DNA from: Ligustrum vulgare
Taxonomy: Eukaryota > Streptophyta > Magnoliopsida > Lamiales > Oleaceae
Reading direction: 5' to 3'
Assembly: GCA_963555705.1 (NCBI GenBank)
Contig: OY743190.1
Span: 23,133,491 to 23,197,490 of the forward strand
DNA: 64,000 bases
A program made the translations under genes and the position numbers. Under the pieces are notes generated by a model that did not search any database, was not told where the DNA came from, and worked only from the letters and a program-made list of their open reading frames with translations. Shown here piece after piece: positions 48,386 to 59,697 of this stretch. Every line of letters starts with the position of its first letter. Within the stretch, counting starts at the first letter, position 1.

Positions 48386-49885
48386 ACACCTATTTTTATT
48401 GAAATTATCTTATTTTTTATTTTAATGAACATGTGATGATACATTTTTCGTACTAATCTTCGTGTTATTATGTGGGGTTTGATTTCTGGTGATTATTCTC
48501 TGTACGGTCCACTTATTTTCTTGTGTCGGACAAAGAACTTTGTTATTTTTTATAGTTCTTGCTTTTTTCGTGCCTTTACACTTTTCTTTTCATAAGAGAC
48601 TAATAAAAGATGTTGATCTCACTGTAATTACTACTATTATTGGCCTTTCAACGGGGTAGGGTGACTTTTAATTTGACTTTTCTTCACATTTTTCTCAAGT
48701 TCTTCGGTTTAAGATTTTTTATTTATTTATTTTATTTTTTTTTTTTGGGATAAAAAAGATTGATTAGTTTTTTTTTTTTTTTTTTTGTACCAGGATGTTG
48801 ATGTGGGAAGATGGGTTCTGTGGAGGCAAAGTTGCAAGCTATTTAGATGAGATGGATAGAGAAGATCCTGTCAAAAAAGCCTTCAGCAAAATGTCTATTC
48901 AGTTATATAATTATGGAGAAGGGTGGTTATGGTGTAGGTGTTTTTGGTTTTACAGATAATTCCTCTGTGCCCCCATTATATTTAGGCTACTGCACATGGA
49001 ACTAAAATCAAAACTTGGATATGTTTTCAGTACCTGTATTTTGACTATTGAATGAGTGTATTGTGATTGGATGAATTGGTTGTAGCCTTTGATAAGTGTC
49101 ATAAATGGGTATTCAAACTGTTATTCAAGTTGGACATAAATATTTCTCTTTTAAACCTTGACTTCTGATTGGTGTAAATTGAATTGAAATCTTTGGGTAG
49201 TATAGAATTATTGAACTTACTTTGTATTCTTGGATTTAATAGATCTCTTGCTCTATAAACTTAGTTTCAATTTAATACTATTACCATAGAGCCGATGATT
49301 TCTTGCACATTTCTATTTGTAAAAGTACCAAGAAAATATGAGTCATCTGGTCGGAAGTGATGGTGATAGGCTTATGTCATTATTATTATTGTTAATATCT
49401 TATTCTATAGGTAATACATTTTTGAATTAATTTGATATATAATGTAATGCATTATTGTTGAAGCTATTGTTATTGGGGTTTTGTTTGAGTTGATTGTATT
49501 GGGGATGTTGGTTTTGATTGGGTTGATGGATTTGTTGAGTTGTGGTTTTGATTACGCGAATCTAAAAAATGAAATTTTGAATAATAGGTACAAAACACGG
49601 ACTTTAAATAATACCAAAGACATGTGAAATAAAACAGTAATAATATGTTATTGTTATTTGTTTATTTTGATTATAGTTTCCATGACTTTTTTTATTATTA
49701 ACTGTAATATTAAATGTATTAGTTATATTGTTTGTAAAATTTGAAATAGTTAGTGTAATATAATAATATTTTTATGCATTTTGTATTTTTTTTGTGTTAA
49801 TTATGTATAAGTATTAAAATCTCACAAATACTTATCGAGATTATTATCATGGATAAATATTCCGTACATCGCACGGGTGATATAA
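48386..49885. other. Rest of the second Helitron, no gene
   Basis: Noncoding, with T-rich runs near 48710-48790 and an exon-like piece at 48794-48890. It ends at the terminal hairpin of the second Helitron. Confidence 0.5.
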
Positions 49886-49889
49886 CTAG

Positions 49890-50696
49890 TATATTATAAT
49901 AAGGTAAGATTATTTATATATTGTCTTTCCTTATTTTAACGTTAACAAACCTAGGAAATATTTGAATTATTAACAAAAGTCTGCTTACCTTGTTTAATGC
50001 AAATCTTTTGGTAAGAAGATAATTCCTTAATTGTAATGAACTTGATTTATAAGTAAGAGTACTTATGCACGGACAGAATTAATGCTTTGAAAATATATTT
50101 TCTCAAGTTTTGGCAGATGAGAGTTTTCTACTCATCATCGAGTTGTTATTTATAGCTATCATCTATTGTCAATTGCTTAGAGCTAAGAAGAACGTGTCGC
50201 TTTATTGAAATCTTTCAAAGCCAATGTTTTCTTCAACTCATTGAAGAATATCAAAAAAATAAAAAATTAATAACGTGCGTTCTGTGTACAATTTACAAGT
50301 TGATCAAGCTTATTCACGTGAAATTAAGAGTAGGGGTTCTTAATCCAAGGAGTGGTTGAGGCCGAGTACAATAAGGACGTGGCAATAAAGTCAAGAGATG
50401 GCGTTTGATTTCAATTCATCAACAAATCAAAAGGTGAAGAAACTGACGTATTGTTCTTGGATCTTTTAATTGTTTTTGTTAGTTTTGTGAAATTACAAGA
50501 AGGTTATAACTATTGTATTTTTTATCAATTTAATTAGTGGATTATTTTACCTTTGGCATGGGTGTAATACCACTTTTCATTTTACGTGCATCCTTAAATT
50601 TCACTTAATAATTATGTTAATGTTATTATAAATTATAAATTTAATGATATTTTTAATGTCGATAATTTGAATTATTTTGTAGTGGAAGGACTTGGA
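49890..50696. other. Intergenic DNA, nothing recognised
   Basis: AT-rich, no frame or repeat I can name. It follows the T that flanks the Helitron end and leads into retrotransposon sequence. Confidence 0.4.
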
Positions 50697-50866
50697 TGCA
50701 AAAAATGCACATAAGTTATGTCAAAGCATAACAACATCATATTCTCGTCTCGTCTCATGCATTTAAAATGCATATAAATTATGGCATGCTCATAACATCA
50801 AATATTTCATAAGAAATATAAATTCTCGTCTCGTCTTATGCAAATAATGCACATAAGTCACATGAA
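50697..50866. repeat. 170-bp direct repeat, left copy
   Basis: Nearly identical to 58649-58818 in the same orientation. It contains repeated ctcgtctcatgca and aaatgcacataagt motifs, so it is itself a small array. Confidence 0.9.
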
Positions 50867-51223
50867 GTATATAACGTGCAATTAAAATGTAAACAAATTA
50901 ATGGGGGCGAGTTTACCTCAATTCTCTACGAGTGTGATTGAGCGAAAAAATATATTTCAGTTCTCTAGATCTCTGTACGTCTCGTCTAGCCAAAATAAAA
51001 TAAAATTTAAATTAGTTTCTAGAAATTCGAAGTTTGAATTAAAATTAAAGTTTTGACTTAAAATGAATGATTTTAAAATCTGGGGACTGATATAAATGTT
51101 TAAAAAGGATCAATGGACCAAAATAGAAACGTTGGGGCTGAAATCAATGGAATTAAATCTGCAGGGGCTGAAATGATTAAAATGAAGAATATGAGGACTA
51201 AAGAGCAAATTTTGAAAACAAGG

Positions 51224-51283
<60 letters not shown>

Positions 51284-51303
51284 TCCTTTCTCTCTCTATG
51301 TTA

Positions 51304-51360
<57 letters not shown>

Positions 51361-52490
51361 AGGGCAGACGCCCTCCTCTCTGATCGATCGCCGGCTGCAA
51401 TGCCGGCGATAATACCGCCGGTGCAGAGCAACGGCAGTGGGGAACCCAGGTGAGCAAGAAAAATGGAGTTTTGGCTGATTTTTGGGTGCGATTTTTGAGG
51501 AAAACTGAGGCTCCGCTCATGTGTTCTCCGACGAAAATTTATGAATGAGGTATGTAATAGGCTTCTGAGGTTGTGGGTTTGTATATTTGTGCCTTTAATT
51601 TGAGTTTTGGGGAGTTAGGGGAGACGGCTGTGGTGGCGGTCGAGGTGTGGATCGTGGATGCTGGGAAAATTGATATTTGGTTTTTGATTTGGGTTGCTAT
51701 TTGGCCGGTTCTGTGGTTTCGTGGTCGTAGTGCCGCAGGCTAAGTGTTGCGGCTCGTTAGCGTTTGGCGGTGGTGGTAGTGGCAGGTAGTGGCAGGGTAG
51801 TGGTGGATTGAGATGTTGATGGGCTGTGTTGTACAGTTTGGGTAGTAGCAAGGTTCGGTTGGAGCTTGTGAAGGGGCAGTACTTGTGGTTGTCGATTCTG
51901 GGTTGCTTACTAAAATTAGCATTGGAAAAATTGTGGTTAGCTTGTCGTGGCTGCAGTGGTGCTTGGTCTGGTCGATGGTGATGATTTTGAAACAGGAATT
52001 CATCGATGGTCATACCTGAATTGAATGGTTGTGCCGTGAATAATTCTGATTGCGAGTGAGAATAAAATATCACGATAGATAGTATTTGGTTTGAATTTCA
52101 AATTGTAACTGCAGATAGATTTTCGTGATAGAATTGGTTATTTGCAAGTTGGATAGGATGGTGATCATGATCTGTAGAGATAAGTGATGAGTTTAAAATT
52201 TGAATTGTAATTAGGATGATAGACTTAAATTTGAAATAAGATTATCTGGAGATTTTATTTGAATAATTAAATAATTAAATAAAAAAATGAAATTGGATTT
52301 TAAAAATAGATTTTGAATTTATTGGACGTAAAATCAAATTGGACTGAATTTTATTATTTTCGGCTCAAAATTTATAACTTGGCTAAACGACGTACGTGAA
52401 TTTTAAATAACGGGTTAAATTATAGCGACATGGTTTTTAGTAAATAGAATATTTATTTATAATAAATTCAGAAATTTCTCAGTCGCTACA
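50867..52490 (-). repeat. Probable 3' LTR of the chromovirus
   Basis: The minus strand begins TGTAGCGACTGAGAAATTTC just after the polypurine tract. The left limit may be near 50697. It contains a compound microsatellite and a GC-rich segment with a donor-like cccag|gtgagc (51446-51456) readable on the plus strand. Frames open on either strand between 51600 and 52075 overlap each other and look like chance. Confidence 0.5.
51225..51357. repeat. Compound microsatellite (TA)n-(CA)n-(GA)n
   Basis: (TA)28 at 51225-51280, a short pyrimidine tract, acacacac near 51306-51313, and (GA)22 at 51314-51357. Confidence 0.95.
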
Positions 52491-52503
52491 ATCTTACCCC
52501 CTT
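52491..52503 (-). promoter_or_regulatory. Polypurine tract
   Basis: On the minus strand aagggggtaagat lies between the end of pol (with the usual aatttcgaggacgaaatt before it) and the LTR start, the standard site for plus-strand priming. Confidence 0.8.
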
Positions 52504-55500
52504 AAAATAATTTCGTCCTCGAAATTAAACTCACTTGATCTATGATATCAGGATACTTGGCTAAAATCTCGTCTTCTCTTTCCCAAGTAACCTCATCATC
52601 CTTGTGTCTACCCCACTGGACTTTGACTAAGGAAATTTCTTTGTTTCTTAAGACATGGACTTTTCTCTCTATAATGCACATGGGCGCCACCTCATAAGAC
52701 AAGTCTTTCTGAACTGATATTGACTGATAATTCACCACATGACTAGGATCATAAACATACTTTCTTAATAAGGAAACATGGAAAACATTATGAACCGCTG
52801 CAAGCTCGGGTGGCAAAGCCAAACAATATGCCACGTTCCCTACTTGCTCTAATATCTCAAATGGTCCAATAAATCGAGGTCTTAACTTTCCCCTTTTTCC
52901 AAAGCGAAAAGTATCTTTCATTGGGATTACCTTCAAAAACACTTTCTCTCCCACCTGAAATACCAAGTCTTTCCTTCTCTGATCTGCATAACTCTTCTGT
53001 CTGTCCTGTGTGGTCTTAATTCGCAGTCTAATCTTCTCAATAGCCTCAACTGTTCTTGCAATTAATTCTGGTCCCAACAATTTCTTCTCACCTACTTCAT
53101 CCCAATAAAGTGGCGATCGACATCGTCGCCCATACAGTGCTTCATATGGTGCCATACCAATAGTAGCCTGAAAACTATTATTGTAGGCAAATTCTACCAA
53201 TGGTAGATGATTCTCCCAACTACCACTCAAGTCTAGTACGCAAGCTCTAAGCATATCCTCCAGTGTCTGAATAGTACGCTCAGACTGATCGTCTGTTTGC
53301 GGATGGTACGCAGTACTAAAATTTAATTTAGTACCCATTGCAATATGCAAACTCTTCCAAAATCTAGAAGTAAACCTCGGATCTCTATCTGAGATAATGG
53401 AAGCTGGTACCCCATGAAGTCGAACAATCTCTCTTACATACAATTGAGCTAAATGATCCATACTGAGAGTCATTCTGACCGGAAGGAAATGAGCTGACTT
53501 TGTAAGCCGGTCCACAATAACCCAAATAGCGTCATTTCCTCTAACTGATTTTGGTAACCCAATAACGAAATCCATGGAAATTTTCTCCCATTTCCATTCT
53601 GGTATGTCCAAAGGATTCAAAAATCCTGATGGTCTCTGATGTTCAGCCTTAACCTGCTGACAGGTCATGCATCGAGATATAAACCTCGCAATACAACCCT
53701 TCATATTTCTCCACCAAAATTTATTGTGTAAATCGCGATACATTTTCGTCCCACTAGGGTGACCTGCGTAAGGTGCTGAATGAGCTTCAGTTAAAATCTC
53801 CTTCCTGATCTGTTCATCCTTCGGCACACAAATACGCCATCTGAACATAAGTGCATTATCAGAGGCAATCTCAAAACCTATCCTCCTGCTAGTCTCAACT
53901 TCAGATTTGATTTTCTCCAAAAATTTATCACCTCCCAGAGATGTCACAATCCGATCCCTCAAATATGGTTTAACAGTCAGATTTGTCAATCTGCCAGATC
54001 CTCGAATTGATGGAGCTTGCACTTCGATTTTCAAATTCTGAAAGTCTCGAATCAACTGGTCTTGCATTGTTCCCAAAACTGACAACTGACTAGCATTCTT
54101 CCTGCTCAAAGCATCTGCAACCTTATTTACTTTACCCGGATGGTAAAGAATAGTGCAGTCATAATCTTCCACAATCTCTAGCCATCGACGCTGCCTCATA
54201 TTTAATTCCTTCTGAGTAAAGAAATACTTGAGACTCTTGTGATCGGTGTAAATCTCACATTTACTCCCGTACAGATAGTGTCTCTAGATCTTTAAAGCAT
54301 GCACTACAGCTGCAAGCTCTAGATCATGCGTCGGGTAGTTCTTTTCATATGGCTTCAACTGTCTTGAAGAATATGCATATGCTATTACTTTTCCATTCTG
54401 CATCAATACACAACCCAATCCATGCTTGGATGCATCACTGTAAATAACATAATCATCTGACCCATCCGGTAAAGTCAATACTGGTGCTGATACAAGTCTA
54501 TTCTTCAGTTCATGGAAACTTTGTTCGCACTGACTTGTCCACTGAAACTTAATTCCCTTCCTGGTTAACTGTGTCATAGGACCTGCTATTTTGGAAAAAC
54601 CTTCTATAAATCGCCGATATTATCCTGCTAACCCAAGAAAACTTCTCACATCTCCAACATTGGCAGGTGTTGGCCAATTCTTTACAGCTTCAACTTTAGA
54701 CGGATCAACTTCAATACCATTTACTGTAACAACATGACCTAGGAAGGCTACCCTTTCAAGCCAAAATTCACATTTCTTGAATTTGGCGTACAACTTTTCT
54801 GCTTTCAGGGTTTCCATTACTATCCTCAAGTGCTCTTCATGCTGTTCAGAATCCCTTGAGTAAATCAGTATGTCATCAATAAAAACGATAACAAATTTAT
54901 CAAGATACTGATGAAAGACTCTATTCATCAAATCCATAAACACTGCGGGTGCATTCGTGAGACCAAATGGCATTACTATGTACTCATAATGCCCATATCG
55001 CGTCCTAAACGCGGTTTTTGGTACATCGGATGGTTTAATCTTTAACTGATGATAGCCAGATCTCAAATCGATCTTCGAGAATATAGCTGTACCTTTCAAC
55101 TAATCAAATAAGTCTTCGATCCTGGGAAGGGGATACTTATTCTTTATTGTCAATTTGTTTAGCTCTCTATAATCAATACACATCCTCATGCTTCCATCCT
55201 TCTTTTTCACAAACAACACAGGTGCTCCCCATGGAGATACACTCGGTCTGATAAAACCCTTTTCTAACAATTCCTCTAGCTGAACCTTCAATTCCTGCAA
55301 CTCCTTCGGTGCCATACGATATGGAGCTTTAGATACCGGGGTAGCTCCTGGTACCAAATCAATGGTGAATTCCACTTGTCTATCAGGCGGAGTACCTGGT
55401 AGATCATCTGGAAAAACATCACCATATTCACATACTACTGGCACCGACTCCAAAGTAATCTCCTCTGATGGTTTGTCTTGAAGACTAACCAAATAGCCCT

Positions 55501-55972
55501 GACAATTGCCCTTGGCTAATAACTTCTCGACTTGCAAAGCTGATACAAGACGGGGAAGAGCCTTAATCTTCGTCCCATAAAATCTAAATATTTCTTCACC
55601 ACCTTTGCAAAAAATAACCTCCTTCTCATGGCACATAATTGCAGCACGGTTGGTGCTGAGCCAATCCATACCCAGAATAATATCGAAGTCTTTCATTCGA
55701 ATAATATTCAGGTATGCTTCCAATACTTGACCATCAAAATCAATTTGCACTGCTTTGACTATCTTATCGGTATCAATAGTTCCTCCTGATGGTAAACTAA
55801 CCTCAATTATACTACCAGTTTCTTCTCCTATTAAGTTCAACCTTTCTAAGCATGTATCAGATATAAATGAGTGTGTGGCTCCCAAGTCTATCAGAACATA
55901 TACGGGAATACCAGAAACAGATAATATACCTGTTATCCTATAAGCATGCTTCAAAATAGGAAAGATATACAA
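52502..55972 (-). pseudogene. Chromovirus pol: protease, RT, RNase H, integrase, chromodomain
   Basis: Protease: [15 protein letters not shown] (the usual DSGA or DTGA reads DLGA). [27 protein letters not shown] and the active-site box FIDDILIYS. RNase [14 protein letters not shown] and the tail [14 protein letters not shown]. Integrase: zinc HHCC (AHSAPYAGH...C-x2-C), catalytic pattern [15 protein letters not shown] and SERTIQTLE, about residues 210, 271 and 305 of the last 565-codon frame. A chromodomain ([12 protein letters not shown]...EVTWERE) ends it. Stops at the codons ending at 55097, 54618 and 54284 split the frame, each by one substitution, so the copy is inactive but not very old. 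The integrase frame itself is open. Confidence 0.93.
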
Positions 55973-55985
55973 TGCAGGACAACAA

Positions 55986-57055
55986 TTAGGACATGCATAG
56001 GAATACTGAAATGATTAGTATACCTGCGATTACGTCCGAGTCCTCTGCTGCATCCATGGCAAATACTCTCGCTTTTCCTTTCCTGTTTTGATCTGTGTTC
56101 CTCTTCTGATTAGAACCTTGTGCTGGAGGAGCACGACAATCCCATGCAAAATGGCCCGGCTGGCCACATTTATAGTAGAATCCCTTACCATAAAGGCACT
56201 CTCCCTTGTGCAATTTCTAACACTTAGGGCAGGGTGGAGTATTATTAGTCACCTGTCCTCCTGGGGGTCCTGAATTCTGTCTCTTATTAAATGATTGATT
56301 TCAATTTTGGCTGCGATTCGGCCCTTGTCACTTTCTTTTCCCTTGATATCTATGTTCATGATGATGGCCTTGGTTTCCAATCTTTACTCCCGCATAGGCT
56401 ACTGCTTGAGCCTTCTTTACCACTTCTCTATAGGTCGGCAGCTCGTGCGAATCGACTATCTATCTAATCTCCGAGCGTAGACCCCTCTCAAACCTGTGTG
56501 CCTTCTTAGCCTCCGTCTCCACCAGATGTGGAGCATAGCGTGACAATTCCTCGAACTTCCTTTCATAATTAGTTATGTCCATATCACCTTGAACCAGGTG
56601 TAAAAATTCAGACTCTTTGTGGTCTCTGAGGGCCAGTGGAAAGAATTTATCTCTAATCTCAGCCTTGAAGTCCTCCCAAGTTAAAGCTGTCTGTTGTTCT
56701 AGAGTCCTGGTTCGGGATGCTGATTCCCACCAAAATCCAGCCCTACCAATCAGCATAAATTCTGCACAAACAACTTTCCGATCCTCCGGGCAAGAAATGT
56801 GTTTGAAGATTTTCTCAATCGTCTGCAGCCATTCTTCCACAGCCAAAGGGTCGTTACCACCGTCAAAAGTAGGTGGACGGTACCTTCGAAATTGCTCAAT
56901 TATTGGAACTGAGGAACCAGTAGGGGCCTGTCTCAAGTCCTAAACTGCGTGAAGTAGATCCCTAATGATATTGGCCTGGTTTGGGGGATCCTGCCTTGGA
57001 GCAGTCTGACCTTGGTTGGTCTAGTTCGGTGCATCTCTGATTAGGCGCCGAGACA
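55986..57055 (-). pseudogene. Chromovirus gag
   Basis: The minus frame holds the plant gag core: FRRYRPPTFDGGNDPLAVEE, W-QTIEKIF, FMLIGRAGFWWES, FFPLALRDHKESEFLHL and RFERGLRSEIR, ending in a zinc knuckle near 56180 (YYKCGQPGHFAWDC, where the first Cys of CCHC is Tyr). An ATG near 57055 (MSRRLIRDAPN) is the natural start, but stops near 57022, 56941, 56460 and 56219 interrupt. A frame change at about 55980 separates it from pol. Confidence 0.88.
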
Positions 57056-57305
57056 TTTTCCTTTATTAAGTAAAACAAATAGGTTTATTATTTCTCGATA
57101 GGAAAATATTGACAACCAAATCATCTCATACAATCAATCTTAATAACAATGTCAAACATAGCTTGTGACATAAAATAAATGAATCTCTTTATTAATAAAT
57201 GAAATTCCTTCAATGAGGATACATTATTATTTCAGGAATGGGAAAAACTGTTGAAAAGGGAAAAATGCCAAAACACCTATCACTAGTCCTATCCCACTAA
57301 AAGTC

Positions 57306-57860
57306 CTATCCCACTAAATATGACTGTTGACAGGGGTAGTCCCGGGCGTGCCAGGTGTATAATCTGGGGCACCGGGTGAGGCACTTGGTGAACCTGGGGA
57401 GTAATCTGGTGATTCTGAAACATAACCTTGTAACCCTAGGTGTATAATCGTAGATGCCTGACTCAGCATCAGATATTTCATTTAGCCGATCTCTATTATC
57501 GGTTCGGGGTATCATTACTTGTACTGGTGCTGGTGCGGGTTCTGGGGTTCGGAAAAGATCCCAAAGCATTATAAACTCATCACATACTGTTTTAAAGTTC
57601 GCGTTTTCTCCCTGGGTCCTTTTTATATCCTCATAAAACTCATTTTCCAATTTACGCTCATCCTCGGGAAAAGTTGACAAAAAGTGACCAATAGTCTGTT
57701 TATCAGTTATCTTAAAGCCATGCTTTATTGCGTCCTCTCGTGCGATGCGGTAGTGTTCTACATGCTCATCTATCTTCTTGTGATGTCCCCTCTTGAATGA
57801 TAGGTATTTTGAGGCCCATCCGTCTAACTTTCTTTGTTGTTGTCTTGTGAATGGTGTCAT
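57306..57860 (-). CDS. Unidentified ORF upstream of gag in the chromovirus
   Basis: An uninterrupted 184-codon frame lies between the gag start and the right repeat, on the gag-pol strand. It begins MTPFTRQQQRKLDGWASKYL and is charged and probably helical for the first 110 residues (KKIDEHVEHYRIAREDAIK; ERKLENEFYEDIK), then has a Pro/Ala run (EPAPAPVQV) and a basic, Arg- and Cys-rich tail. There is no signal peptide or membrane segment. I do not recognise the family. Extra ORFs ahead of gag are known in Ogre elements, but not as a general feature of Tekay. It stays open while gag and pol carry stops, which is notable; capture or chance cannot be excluded. Confidence 0.45.
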   Translation of the reverse strand: MTPFTRQQQRKLDGWASKYLSFKRGHHKKIDEHVEHYRIAREDAIKHGFKITDKQTIGHFLSTFPEDERKLENEFYEDIKRTQGENANFKTVCDEFIMLWDLFRTPEPAPAPVQVMIPRTDNRDRLNEISDAESGIYDYTPRVTRLCFRITRLLPRFTKCLTRCPRLYTWHARDYPCQQSYLVG

Positions 57861-59448
57861 GTCTAAAACAATTGTACAAAGTCCAGTTAGTGTTCTTTAT
57901 TCTCTAAGTTCGAGGACAAAATTATTATAAAACAATTCTTTAATCAATTACTAGTAATTCTCATTATGCTCAACACTCGTTCTTTCTTCTTTCTTTCTAT
58001 TTCGGATACAAATCTTTCTCTTTCTTCTAAGTCTCATAAATCATTAAAAATATGTATCCGAAAAATAAATAACATAAACTCATAAACTTCTTTACCTCGG
58101 AGTGGCGGATCGAATGATGGCAGTTGGCATTTAATAATATAAATTAATTTAAAAAAAAAAATTCTCTTTTGAAAATTTTGCCAGTCTAATCACCCGACTC
58201 GTCACGTCATCGTTTCGTCTAATTTTAAAATAATATTAAGCGGAAGAAAATAAAATTTTTAATTGGCAAGATTTATTTAAATAAATTCAAAAATTGACAA
58301 ACTTTAAATATTCACCAATTTAAGGAAATAATATTTGCTAAAACATTTCCAAATAAAGCAAACTGTTCAAAATCTCAACATTTCTCAAAATGTGATTATT
58401 CAATTGAAATAATAATGAAATCTAATTATTCAATTATTAATGCCACATCCTGCCCATCATTCGCCTCAATCTCCGATATCTTCAATTGTTGTTAAAAATG
58501 GGTGAGCATTTCAATGAAATACTCAGTAGACTCATCGCTGATTAATAAATTTACATAAAAATTGAACACATAAACATGCAATCATATAGTGACAACTTCA
58601 TCATAATAATAGGCTTTCGTAACATAGGGTGTGGGTAGTCTCGTCTCATGCAACAAATGCACATAAGTTATGTCAAAGTATAACAACATCATATTCTCGT
58701 CTCGTCTCATGCATTTAAAATGCATATAAATTATGGCATGCTCATAACATCAAATATTTCATAAGAAATATAAATTCTCGTCTCGTCTTATGCAAATAAT
58801 GCACATAAGTCACATGAATAAAGTTTACTTACTGAGCTTTAGCTCACCCCAATCCCTCCCCAACATTTCATATCATAAGCATGCATTATATACATAAAGT
58901 TTACTTACTAAGCTTTAACTCACCCCAATCCCTCCCCAACATTTCAGGTGATGAAAGTTAGGTGATCCGAGGAGAGCACTTGGTGACAGACTCAGGCTAT
59001 ACCTATCCTAAATCTTTGAAAATAAAGTTAAATTAGAATTTATTTAAGTTTCTCATTAATTATTCCTTAATTCATTTATTATTGTTAATTGTTTGGTTAA
59101 AATTTGCTTTGAATAAGTATGGATAGTATTAGAGGTTAAATTACCTCTTATTCCATTTGCTAAAGTTTATTTACTTGGAATTATATTGTTGAGGAGTTTG
59201 GGACTTATTGTAATGGTTTGGATGATGTTTGGGATTGAATGAGTTGAGATGTGTACTTTAAAAATGGTTTTTATGTTCCTCTACAGGTTGACTATGTCCA
59301 ATTTACGGAGGAGACTCTGTCGAAATTTTTGTAAAATTTCATAATAGAAAATGAAAATGTTGAGATTTTAAATGATTTCTTTTCCGCATTTAAGTAAAGA
59401 AAAGTTAACACGCCCAGGTTTAAAATTTTGAACTTGGGGTGTTACAAT
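57861..59448 (+). repeat. LTR-like sequence in plus orientation
   Basis: ggggtgttaca at 59438-59448 is a typical 3' terminus of plant chromovirus LTRs, and upstream tracts (acttactgagctttagctca, catttcaggtgatgaaag) recall the inner part of such LTRs, all on the plus strand, opposite to the gag-pol genes. A 76-bp tandem pair (58818-58870 and 58894-58946) lies inside. agttcgaggacaaaattatt (57908-57927) also matches, on the plus strand, the sequence that follows pol on the minus strand at 52509-52526. The start is not defined. Confidence 0.45.
58649..58818. repeat. 170-bp direct repeat, right copy
   Basis: The partner of 50697-50866; both ends of the match are sharp. It lies on the gag side of the chromovirus. 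Confidence 0.9.
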
Positions 59449-59685
59449 GGGAGTCTATGTATTTTTCCCTTTAGAATTTACCATATTATATCTGATGTTC
59501 TAGTGTAATGCTTTTGTTTAATTTCTATAATGGTTTAACACCAGTCACGAACAAAGATCTAACATGCAAGAACTAGTCAGAATAGTTAAAAATTGGTTAT
59601 CACCTATACTGACTACCATCTGTCCATCGATTTAACGAGTAAATTAAAATTAATTTTTAATTTATCTAGGTTTAGTATTTTCACT

Positions 59686-59697
59686 TGGTATCAAAGA
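59686..59697 (+). promoter_or_regulatory. Primer binding site of SIRE-type element
   Basis: tggtatcaaaga, two bases after a possible LTR end (tttca at 59683), matches the initiator methionine tRNA site tggtatcagagc with two changes. It lies 42 bp before the gag start. Confidence 0.7.

Larger units (their letters stand above)
39462..49889 (+). mobile_element. Second, non-autonomous Helitron with nested copia element
   Basis: The 3' end is tccgtacatcgcacgggt, then gatataa and ctag at 49886-49889 followed by T, matching the end at 39461. Its start abuts the first Helitron: the tract aatagtaggagtgttggaag and the cccgcc motifs (39490-39565) resemble the start of the first copy at 21510-21560. Without the copia insertion (42118-48385) it is about 4.2 kb and has no Rep or helicase. 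It holds tandem repeats, a 194-codon frame of unknown nature and exon-like pieces. The exact 5' TC is not certain. Confidence 0.7.
50697..59448 (-). mobile_element. Tekay-type chromovirus region (Ty3/gypsy)
   Basis: Gag-protease-RT-RNase H-integrase-chromodomain run in that order on the minus strand (57055 to 52502), the Ty3/gypsy chromovirus arrangement; the terminal chromodomain and overall match point to the Tekay/Del lineage. The left LTR starts TGTAGCGACTGAG on the minus strand at 52490. The right LTR is not a clear copy: only a 170-bp block (50697-50866 and 58649-58818) is shared, and 58830-59448 looks like the end of an LTR in the plus orientation. The outer limits are therefore provisional, and two elements may be joined here. 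Confidence 0.6.

Noticed and set aside
51113..52073. Frames through the microsatellite and the nearby GC-rich stretch
   Set aside because: They encode simple repeats (Ile-Tyr, Leu-Ser) or low-complexity Pro/His/Asn sequence, and lie in LTR-like DNA.
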